This document shows, one piece after another, positions 6,775 to 16,403 of a stretch of 33,036 bases of DNA. The stretch covers positions 1-33,036 of the forward strand of contig NZ_AUEZ01000085.1 in NCBI RefSeq assembly GCF_000426245.1, read 5' to 3'. A program made the translations under genes and the position numbers. The DNA is from Bradyrhizobium sp. Ai1a-2. GTDB taxonomy: Bacteria > Pseudomonadota > Alphaproteobacteria > Rhizobiales > Xanthobacteraceae. The notes under the pieces were generated by a model that was not told where the DNA came from, searched no databases, and worked only from the letters and a program-made list of their open reading frames with translations. Each line of letters starts with the position of its first letter. Position 1 is the first letter of the stretch.

Positions 6775-7637
6775 TTCTTCAGTCCCAGGAACGCGCTGCT
6801 GCGCGCTTTCATCTCAGCCTCGCGCATCGCACGGCTGGTGAGTTCCGGGGATGGCAGCCCTTGCAGGCTTTTCGGCGACACGCCCTCGCGCAACGCCTTC
6901 AGCGTTTCGTAGACGGCCTGCGTCGCGGCGGCGAACGGCGCATGGCCTTGCAGCGCAATCCGCACGCGAAGGCCCGCAAGATAATCCGGCGCAGCCATCT
7001 CCTCCGGCGCTCCGCCGAGCACGATCGGCAGTGTCGTCGCCGCGGAGATCGCTTCCAGCTCCGCCTTGGCCTTGATGCCGGTAAAGAACAAGGCGTCGAC
7101 ACCGGTGGCCTCATAGGCTTTCGCGCGCACGATCGCAACATCAAGGCCGGTGATGGACACCGCGCCGGTGCGGCCAATGATGACTAGCGATGGATCGCCG
7201 CGGCCGTCGAGTGCCGCCTTCATCTTGCCGACGCCCTCCTCGAGCGAGATCAGTTGAGTCTTGGCCTGACCAAACGCCTGCGGCAGCAAGGTGTCCTCGA
7301 TGGTGAGGCCGGCGGCGCCGGCAACCTCAAGCTCCTGCACGGTGCGGCGGACGTTGAGCGCGTTGCCATAGCCGTGGTCGGCATCAACCAGCACAGGGAG
7401 AGCCGAAGCCCGTGACATCCGCCGCATCTGCTCGGCAAGCTCGGTCAATGTGATCAGGGCGATATCGGGATCGCCGAGCACCGCGAGCGAGGCGACGGAG
7501 CCGCCGAACATGCCAACCTCGAAGCCGAGGTCCTCGGCGATCCGGATCGACGTCGCATCGTAGACCGAGCCCGGCCGGACGCAGCCGGTGCCCGCAAGGA
7601 TCGAACGCAGTGCTTCGCGTCGCGCGCGGAAAGTCAT
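6771..7637 (-). CDS. Oxaloacetate decarboxylase-like enzyme of the PEP mutase/isocitrate lyase superfamily
   Basis: A 288-residue (beta/alpha)8 enzyme of the isocitrate lyase/PEP mutase superfamily, closest by length and motifs to the group typified by the Pseudomonas aeruginosa oxaloacetate decarboxylase PA4872. Visible blocks are RPGSVYDATSIRIAEDLGF, the metal-binding DADHGYGN at 85-92 and TIEDTLLP at 112-119. The classical lyase Cys loop (KKCGH) is absent, which rules out isocitrate lyase proper. The ATG at 7637 is chosen because the longer open frame upstream overlaps the carboxylase gene and gives Arg-rich nonsense. The gene follows the carboxylase alpha subunit by 71 bases and overlaps acyP by 4. 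Likely reaction: oxaloacetate to pyruvate and CO2; another 2-oxo or C-P substrate is possible. Confidence 0.88.
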   Translation of the reverse strand: MTFRARREALRSILAGTGCVRPGSVYDATSIRIAEDLGFEVGMFGGSVASLAVLGDPDIALITLTELAEQMRRMSRASALPVLVDADHGYGNALNVRRTVQELEVAGAAGLTIEDTLLPQAFGQAKTQLISLEEGVGKMKAALDGRGDPSLVIIGRTGAVSITGLDVAIVRAKAYEATGVDALFFTGIKAKAELEAISAATTLPIVLGGAPEEMAAPDYLAGLRVRIALQGHAPFAAATQAVYETLKALREGVSPKSLQGLPSPELTSRAMREAEMKARSSAFLGLKK

Positions 7638-7708
7638 GGGAGCTCTCTCTATGTCAGCTTGGGCGCGATCCCTTTCGGAGAACCGGTATCCACGTTCCGG
7701 ATCATGCC

Positions 7709-9724
<2,016 letters not shown>

Positions 9725-9870
9725 GTTCTTCTTGCTTGAGCGTTTGGGCAGGATCCTCACCCGCAAGGGTGCACGGGCGGCAGGCGTCTCAATTGACGTG
9801 GTACAGGAAAACTCAGGAGAGGCAACGGTCTATATCGAGGCGGCGGGCTTGCGCCCTGCGCCCGAAGCCA

Positions 9871-10080
9871 TCAACCCGTATAGGTATTAAATCTACCACG
9901 CACATAGGCGCGAGAGACGGCCTTCATCAGCTCGCCGACCTCGTTTTCCAGATAGTCATTGGCCACGATGAGCGCGCGGATGGTGGCCCGCTTATTGCCG
10001 CCGCAGGCCGCGATAGCCTCATCCACGGCAGCTTCCAATGTGTCGATATCCTCGGTGCTGGCACTGGGACGAGAGGACAT
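9871..10080 (-). CDS. Small conserved-type hypothetical protein
   Basis: A 69-residue helical protein without signal peptide or membrane segment. The core (TLEAAVDEAIAACGGNKRATIRALIVANDYLENEVGELMKAVS) reads as three amphipathic helices; the tail is Arg/Tyr-rich. A GGAAA sequence about 10 bases upstream of the ATG is a fair ribosome binding site. It is not recognised as a named family, though GGNKRATIRALIVANDYLE looks like a short helical module met in rhizobial small proteins. It is transcribed away from the nuclease-like gene to its right and towards the carboxylase operon, 146 bases before it. Codon use is like that of the surrounding genes, supporting a real gene. Function unknown. Confidence 0.7.
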   Translation of the reverse strand: MSSRPSASTEDIDTLEAAVDEAIAACGGNKRATIRALIVANDYLENEVGELMKAVSRAYVRGRFNTYTG

Positions 10081-10256
10081 CTGGCGATTTCCGGGACGTG
10101 GGGCGAATACCTATGTTCTCTTTTTGTTCCATGAATGTCAACCATCGATCGGTCACGGTCGACCAGTTCCGGCAGCTTTTTCTCAAGGCGGAATAGCTTC
10201 GCGGAAGCTTCGTGCTAGAAGGCTTTCCCCCGCACGCATTTCATCGATTGCAGACC

Positions 10257-11018
10257 ATGCCATTACGCACATTGATCGCAGGGCTGATCCTGATAGCCCT
10301 TCCGGCGAGCCAGGCCTTCGCCGCCAACGCCACCGTCAGGAACGCCAGTACACTTCAGCTCGGCAACGTGACCTACCGGCTCGACGGCATCGACGCGCCG
10401 CCGATCGACCAATTGTGCATCGACGAGCATGCGGAGAGCTGGACCTGCGGCATCGAGGCCCGTGACCAGTTGGCGAAGCTGATCGGCGACAGCCAGGTTC
10501 GCTGCGACGATCTCGGTCCCGACCCGAACTATAAGAAACGGCACCTGGGCGTGTGCAAGATCGAAGGCGATCCCACCAGCCTCAGCGAGCTGATGGTGCA
10601 ACGGGGCTTTGCCCTGAACGTCGAGGCGTCCGCCACCGGCCGCTTCAAGCCTGAAGAGGCGCGCGCCAGGGAAGACCGCCAGGGCCTGTGGAAAGGCTGC
10701 TTTGTTGCCCCGCAGGAGTTCCGCCGCGGCAAGCAGGACGGCGCGCTGCTGGGCGCATCGTGCCCCGCCGACCGCGATCGCGCGATCCGCGACGTGCTTT
10801 TCCCTGAAGATCTCCCCATGCCTGCAAGCTGCAACATCAAGGGCAAGTTCGCCGTGCGCGCCCGCGTCACCGGCGATATCGGCATCTATCATCTGCAGGC
10901 GTGCCGCAGTTACCCTGGATTAACCAAACCGGACCGCTGGTTCTGCTCTGAAGATGACGCGCAGGCAGCGGGATTCCGCAGGGCCTATAACTGCAGGCCC
11001 GGAACCAAGGCCAAATGA
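10257..11018 (+). CDS. Exported staphylococcal nuclease-like (thermonuclease family) protein
   Basis: A 253-residue protein with a clear signal peptide (MPLRTLIAGLILIALPASQAFA, cleavage probably after AFA). The mature part begins with the SNase-like fold: a TLQLGNVTYRLDGIDAPP strand-turn equivalent to the 'v.y.g..vRL.GIDaPE' motif, then paired cysteines, KKRHLGVCKIEG in the place of the usual YGR block, and LSELMVQRGFALNVE. Compared with Staphylococcus nuclease the catalytic Glu after the first motif is replaced (DAPPID) and the third Arg region is altered, so activity is uncertain. The C-terminal 90 residues, with several Cys (ASC, CNIKG, ACRSYP, WFCSED, YNC), are an added disulphide-rich domain. 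The start at 10257 is chosen because the signal peptide begins there. It would work in the periplasm or outside the cell. Confidence 0.8.
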   Translation: MPLRTLIAGLILIALPASQAFAANATVRNASTLQLGNVTYRLDGIDAPPIDQLCIDEHAESWTCGIEARDQLAKLIGDSQVRCDDLGPDPNYKKRHLGVCKIEGDPTSLSELMVQRGFALNVEASATGRFKPEEARAREDRQGLWKGCFVAPQEFRRGKQDGALLGASCPADRDRAIRDVLFPEDLPMPASCNIKGKFAVRARVTGDIGIYHLQACRSYPGLTKPDRWFCSEDDAQAAGFRRAYNCRPGTKAK

Positions 11019-11073
11019 CGCTGGCAAGCCCTCTTCCGTTGTGTGAAACTGCGCGAAGAGGTCGCCCGCCCCG

Positions 11074-13530
11074 ATGCCGCCAGACCCTATGAACGTCCTT
11101 CCCGAGACGGTCGCCGCTGAACGGCTGCGCCAGCATCTGGAAGAAATTGCCCGCGAACGCGACCGCGCCCATCGCGCACTCCAGGAGCGCGAGGCGGAGC
11201 TTGCCCGGATCCAGCGTATCGGCCGCGTCGGCGGCGTCGAGGTCGATTTCCGCGAGGGCTTCCGCAACCGCCGCTCGCCGGAATACCTGATTATCCACGG
11301 ACTGGGGTCGGACGCTGTCAACGAGACCCACGAGGATTGGGCCGACCGCATCCACCCGGACGATCGCGAGCGCGCAATCAAGCATTTCTTCGATGTCCTG
11401 GCCGGGACGAGCGAAGACTACATGGCGGAGTACCGGATCATCCGTCCGAGCGACGGCGATATCCGGTGGATCGCCGTGATCGCGGAAATCGAGCGCGACC
11501 GCGACGGCCGCGCACTCCGTCTGGTCGGTGCCCATATCGACATCACCGAACGCATGCTCGCGCAGGAAAAGCTGCGCGAGAGCGAGGAGCGCTTCCGCCT
11601 GATCGCCGACAGCGCGCCGGTTCCGATCTGGGTGACCAAGCTCGACCGCACCCGTTCCTTTGCCAACCGGGCCTACATCGATTTCCTCGGCCTTCCCTTC
11701 GAAGAAGCCATCAAGTTCGACTGGCGCAAGCGGCTGCATCCCGACGACATGCCGCGCGTCGTGCAGGAATCGATCGCGGGCGAAGCCTCGCTCAAGCCTT
11801 TCGTGCTGGAGGCGCGCTATCTGCGCGCCGACGGCGAATGGCGCTGGCTCCGTTCGGAGTCGCAACCGCGCTGGGATCCGACCGGCGACCATATCGGCTT
11901 CATCGGGGTGGCCCACGACATCACCGCGGCCAAACAGGCCGAGATCGAGCTGCGCCGGCTGAACGAGACGCTCGAATTGCGCATCTCCGAGCGCACCGCG
12001 CAACTCGAGGCCAGCGAAGCGCAAATGCGCGCGATCTTCGAGACCAGCCACCAGTATCAGGTTCTGCTCAATCAGCACGGCAACGTGCTCCATGCCAACC
12101 GGACGGCGCTGGCCGGCATCCGCGCCGAGGCCCGCGATGTCATCGGCAAGCGGTTCTCGGAAACGCCCTGGTTCACCGCGACCGACGGCTTGCCCAAGCT
12201 GGTTCGAAATGCCTTTTTGGTCGTCATGAAGGGCGACGACGTCAAGACCGAAATGATGCTGCGGCTCCCGAGCGGCGAACGCTATTTCGATTTCGCGATG
12301 CGCCCGCTTCGTGATCAGCACGGCACCGTGATCGGCGCCGTGGCCGAAGCCGTCGACATCACTGAACGGCGCCAGGGCGAAGAGGTGCTGCGGCAATCGC
12401 AGAAGATGGAAGCCGTCGGCCAGCTCACCGGCGGCGTGGCCCACGACTTCAACAATCTCCTGACCATCATCCGCTCCGCGACCGACTTCCTGCGCCGCCG
12501 CGACCTGCCCGAGGATCGCCGGCATCGCTACATCGACGCGATCTCCGAAACGGTGGAGCGCGCCTCCAAGCTGACCGCGCAGCTATTGGCGTTTGCCCGC
12601 CGCCAGCCGCTGAAACCACAGGTCTTCAATGTCGGCGCGCAGGTCGACAGTGTGACCCAGCTTATCCGGCCGCTGGTCGGCGCGCGCATCCAGATCGATG
12701 TCGAGATCGATGCCCCCGATTGCTTTGCCATCGCCGACATCGCCCAATTCGAGACCGCGCTGATCAACCTCGCGGTGAACAGCCGCGACGCCATGGACGG
12801 CGAAGGCCACCTCGCGATCACGGTGCGCAAGGTGCAGGGCATCCCTGCCCTGCGCGCCCAGCCGACGCGGCGCGGCGCCTTTGTCGCGATCGCCATAGCC
12901 GACACCGGCACCGGCATCGCACCCGATCATTTGCAATCGATCTTCGAGCCGTTCTTCACCACCAAGGAAGTCGGCAAGGGAACCGGGCTCGGCCTGAGCC
13001 AGGCATTTGGCTTCGCCAAGCAATCCGACGGCGACATCGATGTCGTCAGCACGCTCGGGCAAGGCGCGACCTTCACCATCTATCTGCCGCAGGCAGCACG
13101 ACCGGCCGATGCGGCATCCGCCGCAGCCATCGCCAGCGAGCCGGCGACCACGGGCCGCGGCTATCGCGTCCTCGTCGTGGAGGACAATGACGACGTCGGG
13201 CAGTTCTCGACCGAGCTGCTGGAAGACCTCGGATACTCGGTCAAGCGCGTGGCGAATGCCAATGCGGCGCTCGCCCTGTTGTCCGAAGACGAGTTTTCCG
13301 CCGACCTGGTATTCTCCGACGTCATCATGCCCGGCATGAACGGCGTGGAGCTCGCCAGCGTGATCCGCGACCGCTATCCCGGCCTGCCCGTGGTCCTGAC
13401 CAGCGGATACAGCAACGTGCTCGCCGAAAACGCGCACCGCGGGTTCGAGCTGATCCAGAAGCCCTACTCGGTCGAGTCGCTATCGCGCATCCTGCGGAAG
13501 GCGATCGTAGATCGCGGGGCGATCAGTTAG
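11074..13530 (+). CDS. PAS-domain hybrid histidine kinase with receiver domain
   Basis: An 818-residue soluble sensor kinase. After a short coiled-coil start it has three PAS domains (about 45-165, 170-295 and 320-440), each with a recognisable PAC end (VGAHIDITER, IGVAHDITAAK, AEAVDITERR). The kinase core follows: HisKA with phospho-acceptor His457 in GGVAHDFNNLL, N box NLAVNSRDAM, G1 DTGTGI, F box FEPFFTTKEVGKG and G2 TGLGLS. A receiver domain (about 695-815) has the acidic pair EDND, phospho-acceptor Asp749 in VFSDVIMPG and the Thr and Lys of LTSGYS and IQKPYS. No membrane segment is present, so it senses a cytosolic signal. There is no partner regulator beside it. The start could also be the in-frame ATG at 11089. 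Confidence 0.95.
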   Translation: MPPDPMNVLPETVAAERLRQHLEEIARERDRAHRALQEREAELARIQRIGRVGGVEVDFREGFRNRRSPEYLIIHGLGSDAVNETHEDWADRIHPDDRERAIKHFFDVLAGTSEDYMAEYRIIRPSDGDIRWIAVIAEIERDRDGRALRLVGAHIDITERMLAQEKLRESEERFRLIADSAPVPIWVTKLDRTRSFANRAYIDFLGLPFEEAIKFDWRKRLHPDDMPRVVQESIAGEASLKPFVLEARYLRADGEWRWLRSESQPRWDPTGDHIGFIGVAHDITAAKQAEIELRRLNETLELRISERTAQLEASEAQMRAIFETSHQYQVLLNQHGNVLHANRTALAGIRAEARDVIGKRFSETPWFTATDGLPKLVRNAFLVVMKGDDVKTEMMLRLPSGERYFDFAMRPLRDQHGTVIGAVAEAVDITERRQGEEVLRQSQKMEAVGQLTGGVAHDFNNLLTIIRSATDFLRRRDLPEDRRHRYIDAISETVERASKLTAQLLAFARRQPLKPQVFNVGAQVDSVTQLIRPLVGARIQIDVEIDAPDCFAIADIAQFETALINLAVNSRDAMDGEGHLAITVRKVQGIPALRAQPTRRGAFVAIAIADTGTGIAPDHLQSIFEPFFTTKEVGKGTGLGLSQAFGFAKQSDGDIDVVSTLGQGATFTIYLPQAARPADAASAAAIASEPATTGRGYRVLVVEDNDDVGQFSTELLEDLGYSVKRVANANAALALLSEDEFSADLVFSDVIMPGMNGVELASVIRDRYPGLPVVLTSGYSNVLAENAHRGFELIQKPYSVESLSRILRKAIVDRGAIS

Positions 13531-13561
13531 ACCGCCCGAACCTCAACGTCTGCCCTCCGTT

Positions 13562-13586
13562 GGAACGACATCCGTCATCGGCGGTT
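13562..13586 (+). promoter_or_regulatory. Sigma-EcfG-like promoter upstream of DUF6496 gene
   Basis: GGAAC (13562-13566) and GGTT (13583-13586) are 16 bases apart. The alphaproteobacterial general stress response sigma factor EcfG is known to use GGAAC-N16/17-CGTT; here only the first base of the -10 part differs. It lies 28 bases before the ATG at 13614 and has the same layout as the motif before the DUF4142 gene. Confidence 0.55.
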
Positions 13587-13613
13587 CTTGCCGGAGAAAC
13601 GGAGGATGAAACG

Positions 13614-14084
13614 ATGGCACCTTCATCGCGTCAACGACGAGTCACCGGCAGGGTGATGCACGAATTCAAGCATGGCGAACTGAAGAGCGGACGTGGCGGC
13701 CGCGCCGGCAAGGTCAAGAATCGTCGGCAGGCGATCGCCATTGCGCTGCAGGAAGCCGGCGCCTCCAAATACCAGAGCAAGCGCCGCAACACTCGTAACC
13801 TGCGCCGCACCGAACAGAAGGAAGCGCAAGGCCGCACCGCGCAGCAGGAACGTGAGGGCAAGTCGCATGTCGGCGCCGCCCGCAAGCTTGAAAGCAGCCG
13901 CGCGATGGGCGGCCGCAATGCCCGCAAGCTCACCACCCGCGGGCGCAAGGCAGCAGTTGCGCGCGCCCGCAAGCGCGATGGGCATACGCGGCAGGAACTT
14001 TACGCGAGGGCGAGGCGGCGCGGCATCGAGGGCCGCTCGAAAATGACCAAGCGGCAGTTGGAGAACGCGCTCGGCATCCGCTGA
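13614..14084 (+). CDS. DUF6496 basic protein, possibly nucleic-acid binding
   Basis: A 156-residue, very Arg/Lys-rich protein. The N-terminal third (HEFKHGELKSGRGGRAGKVK, then NRRQAIAIALQEAG) is the DUF6496 motif, a short repeat-like module with a conserved KHG...L.SG and R.QAIAI. The middle is Arg/Lys/Gln-rich and probably unfolded. The end (TRQELYARARRRGIEGRSKMTKRQLENALG) resembles a Rho-N/SAP-like helical pair that binds nucleic acid. The ATG at 13614 is chosen because GGAGG (13601-13605) stands 8 bases before it, although the frame is open further upstream. The promoter motif suggests control by the general stress response. Its neighbour to the right converges with a 10-base gap. A chromatin or RNA-protecting role is an inference from composition. 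Confidence 0.8.
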   Translation: MAPSSRQRRVTGRVMHEFKHGELKSGRGGRAGKVKNRRQAIAIALQEAGASKYQSKRRNTRNLRRTEQKEAQGRTAQQEREGKSHVGAARKLESSRAMGGRNARKLTTRGRKAAVARARKRDGHTRQELYARARRRGIEGRSKMTKRQLENALGIR

Positions 14085-14094
14085 GCGCATTCTC

Positions 14095-14541
14095 CTATTT
14101 GGCCGCGATATCGATGAGGGCGATGCCGAGATCCGCCCTCTTCTTCCGCCGCAGTTTTGCCGGCGTTTCCGTCAGCACGACCTCGAGCGTCGGCCGCACC
14201 ATGCCCGCGAGCAGGTGGCCGCCCCGCGTGGAGCCATCCGATAGTCCGAGCACGATGTGGACGTGCAGGCTCGCCTTGCCGTCATCGCCGATCGCGACGT
14301 CGCCGATCGCGCTCAGCACCTCGCACTGCTCGTTGACCTCGATCTTCCGGTAGGATTTCGAGCCGAAATCGAACCAGCCGACGGTCGCCCGCTCGAACGC
14401 ACCGATCGCGGTCAGCGCCGCCGCCGAGATCCTGGCCTCGTTGGCGAACTTCGTGAGCATCGCGAACGCTTCCTCACCGGTGTCGAGGATGACGACATGG
14501 ACCTGCGCTCCGGGTTCGTCGGCGATCAATTTGCTATGCAT
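14095..14541 (-). CDS. PPC (DUF296) domain protein
   Basis: A 148-residue protein of the PPC/DUF296 family (PF03479), best known in plants as the C-terminal part of AT-hook proteins and in bacteria as stand-alone trimers. The metal-binding histidines are visible in the motif HVHIVLGLSDGSTRGGHL (His93, His95 and His109), and the early ISAAALTAIGAFERATVGWFD strand pair is typical. The bacterial role is not known. It follows the PfpI-type gene after 16 bases on the same strand and is probably cotranscribed with it. It is cytosolic, without added DNA-binding segment, so calling it DNA-binding is not justified. Confidence 0.9.
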   Translation of the reverse strand: MHSKLIADEPGAQVHVVILDTGEEAFAMLTKFANEARISAAALTAIGAFERATVGWFDFGSKSYRKIEVNEQCEVLSAIGDVAIGDDGKASLHVHIVLGLSDGSTRGGHLLAGMVRPTLEVVLTETPAKLRRKKRADLGIALIDIAAK

Positions 14542-14557
14542 CGGCGGGCTCGCGTCG

Positions 14558-15118
14558 TCAGGCTGCGTTGCGCTTGATGTGGCGGCCTTCCTTCACCTCC
14601 TCGATGATCTTGGCGCTGAAGGCCTCGAGATCGCCGGGATTGCGGGAGGTGATCACGCCCTGGTCGGTCACCACCTGCGAATCCTCCCACATGGCGCCGG
14701 CATTCATCACGTCGGTCTTGATCGACTTGTACGACGTCATCCGCCGCCCCTTGGCGATACCGGTTTCGATCAGAAGCCAGGGCGCGTGGCAGACCGCGGC
14801 GACGATCTTCTTGGCTTCGAATATGTCCTTGATGAATTTCAGCGCCTTCGGCTCGACCCGCAGCAGGTCCGGATTGATCTGTCCGCCCGGCAGCACGATC
14901 GCGTCGTAGTCGGAGGCTGAGGCCTGGTCGAGCGTCTTGTCGACCTTCACCGGCCGGCCCCAATCCTTCATGTCCCAGCCCTTGATCTCGCCCGCCGCCA
15001 ACGAAATCACGTCGACGGTTGCGCCAGCCTTCTTGAGCCGGTCGCGCGGCACTTCCAGTTCCGACTGTTCGAACCCGTGGGTTGCGAGGATTGCGATCTT
15101 CTTGCCTTTCAAGTCCAT
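14558..15118 (-). CDS. PfpI/DJ-1 family protein (type 1 glutamine amidotransferase-like)
   Basis: A 186-residue protein of the DJ-1/PfpI superfamily. The elements are the KKIAILATHGFEQSELEVP start with Glu17, the DAIVLPGGQINPD turn and the nucleophile elbow AAVCHAPWLLIETG with Cys110 and His111, followed by TSRNPGDLEAFSAKIIEE. Members act as chaperones, glyoxalases or deglycases protecting against reactive carbonyls; the old name is intracellular protease. The ATG at 15118 is chosen because GGAG lies 7 bases upstream and the longer frame adds no family residues. It heads a two-gene operon with the PPC-domain protein. The exact reaction cannot be told from the sequence. Confidence 0.92.
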   Translation of the reverse strand: MDLKGKKIAILATHGFEQSELEVPRDRLKKAGATVDVISLAAGEIKGWDMKDWGRPVKVDKTLDQASASDYDAIVLPGGQINPDLLRVEPKALKFIKDIFEAKKIVAAVCHAPWLLIETGIAKGRRMTSYKSIKTDVMNAGAMWEDSQVVTDQGVITSRNPGDLEAFSAKIIEEVKEGRHIKRNAA

Positions 15119-15225
15119 GAGGAAACTCCGTCGCAGTGCATGGGAGATGCCGACCAATCGGCGATGCCGATCATCGTTCCTGCGCAACGCCGAATTGATC
15201 CGGCCCCGAGAGGAACCTGGGTCGA

Positions 15226-16302
15226 CTATTTCGGATTTGGCTCGACGAGCCCGGCTGCTGGATCCTGCAGCCTGCCCTCACGCGCAAGCTTCACGGCACT
15301 GCCGAGTGAGCGCGCGACATTCAACGTCTCCTCCTGGAACGCCCTGTCCTCATCGAGCGCCTGATGCGAGGTCGCGTAGGGCCCCATGTAGCCGATATAA
15401 CCATCGAGCTGGCTCATTCTACCCGCGGAGATCAGCTCCATGTCCGTGAGCCAATCCGCAAGCGACCGTCGCATCGTTTCCGCGCCGACGGAATCGCCAT
15501 GCACGATGAGACCGAAATGGCGGCCGGCGAGATGCCGCGGGTAAGGCCAGCCCTTCAACTCGAGCGCCTTGGCTTCGTCCGCATGCTTGCCATGAGTCGA
15601 GGTCGGATCGGGATTGCAGCCATCGGCGCAGACCATCCGGTCGATCATTGCCTTCAACCCTGTCGGCGCTTGATACCAGTTTACGGGCGTCACGATCAGT
15701 ATCCCGTGCGCCGCCACCCACAGCGGGTAGATCTCGTTCATCCAATCATCGGTCTGGCCGAGCGCGTAGTTCGGATAGCAACTGCAGGGCCAGTGACAGA
15801 GCGCAGGCGATGTCGAGACACAGGATTTGCAGGGATGGATCTGTTTGCCGAACTCGGACGTCAGTCGCGAGAGATCGAGGATGTCGACGGCAAGTCCCAT
15901 CTCCACGAAGACAGGCTCGGCAAGCTTGACCAGCCGCCAGCTCTTGGACATCTCACCGGGACAGGTGTGCTCGCTGCGCGAGGAGCCGTTGATGATCAGG
16001 ATGCGCGGCCGCTCCGTTGCATCGTCGTGACGCCGCTGCGCTGCCAGGATCGCCTCGCGCGCGGCGAGCCAATCCACCGCGAGTTCGTATTCCGGATCGG
16101 CGAAGCCTGGCCCCGCCTTGCGCGTCAGCGGCGCCTTGCGCGAATGGCTGTAGGCATCCCACGCCGCGTCGACGACGGCCTCGATCTCCCGCTGCAGCGG
16201 ACCGAAGGCAGGATCGACGAAACGGCTGCGGTAGCGCCGCGCAAACTCCTCGCGCGGCAATTTGACGGGTGGCATCCCCTTGCGGACGTCCGGCGCCGTC
16301 AT
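15226..16302 (-). CDS. Flavodoxin-fold NAD(P)H-dependent oxidoreductase with Cys cluster
   Basis: A 358-residue flavoprotein. Residues 1-98 are a helical extension of no known family. The flavodoxin-like fold starts at PRILIINGSSRSEHTC (FMN phosphate loop) and continues through DILDLSRLT, GILIVTPVNWYQAPTGLKAMIDRM and HFGLIVHGD. Between them lies a Cys group: Cys158, 161, 169, 173 and 175 (CKSC, then ALCHWPCSC), spaced C-x2-C-x7-C-x3-C-x-C. Simple NADPH:FMN reductases have at most the first pair, so an iron-sulphur cluster or bound metal is possible, as in iron-sulphur flavoproteins. A GGAAC/TGTT stress-type promoter and a near-palindrome lie upstream. The physiological electron acceptor is unknown. 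Confidence 0.85.
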   Translation of the reverse strand: MTAPDVRKGMPPVKLPREEFARRYRSRFVDPAFGPLQREIEAVVDAAWDAYSHSRKAPLTRKAGPGFADPEYELAVDWLAAREAILAAQRRHDDATERPRILIINGSSRSEHTCPGEMSKSWRLVKLAEPVFVEMGLAVDILDLSRLTSEFGKQIHPCKSCVSTSPALCHWPCSCYPNYALGQTDDWMNEIYPLWVAAHGILIVTPVNWYQAPTGLKAMIDRMVCADGCNPDPTSTHGKHADEAKALELKGWPYPRHLAGRHFGLIVHGDSVGAETMRRSLADWLTDMELISAGRMSQLDGYIGYMGPYATSHQALDEDRAFQEETLNVARSLGSAVKLAREGRLQDPAAGLVEPNPK

Positions 16303-16338
16303 GTCGCACCCCTCCCCGCACTGTGAACGCTAGATGAC

Positions 16339-16361
16339 ATGTCGCGTTAACAACGTGACAT
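16339..16361. promoter_or_regulatory. 23-bp near-palindrome in divergent intergenic region
   Basis: ATGTCGCGTT and AACGTGACAT are inverted copies with one mismatch, 3 bases apart. The site sits between the divergent flavodoxin-like and DUF6328 genes (100 bases between starts) and could serve as an operator for one or both. The regulator is not known. Confidence 0.4.
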
Positions 16362-16374
16362 CGGCGACAGTTCC
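16349..16374 (-). promoter_or_regulatory. Sigma-EcfG-like promoter upstream of flavodoxin-like gene
   Basis: On the minus strand GGAAC (16374-16370) is followed after 17 bases by TGTT (16352-16349), close to the EcfG consensus GGAAC-N16/17-CGTT. The start codon of the gene is 46 bases further on. The -10 part overlaps a 23-bp near-palindrome at 16339-16361, which would allow control by a repressor. Only sequence resemblance supports it. Confidence 0.4.
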
Positions 16375-16403
16375 GGCGCGAAAGGAAAGGAGTGCGACCA
16401 CGG

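Noticed and set aside
10110..10135. GGAAC on the minus strand before the 69-residue gene as an EcfG promoter
   Set aside because: The bases at the proper distance read TATT, matching only two of four positions.
10867..12525. Long minus-strand open frame (552 codons) opposite the hybrid kinase
   Set aside because: It is a high-GC shadow of the clearly coding plus strand, with no recognisable domain and Asp/Ala/Gly/Arg-rich content.
15168..15200. GGAAC on the minus strand upstream of the PfpI gene as an EcfG promoter
   Set aside because: At 16-17 bases downstream only GATT/ATTG is found, too far from CGTT.
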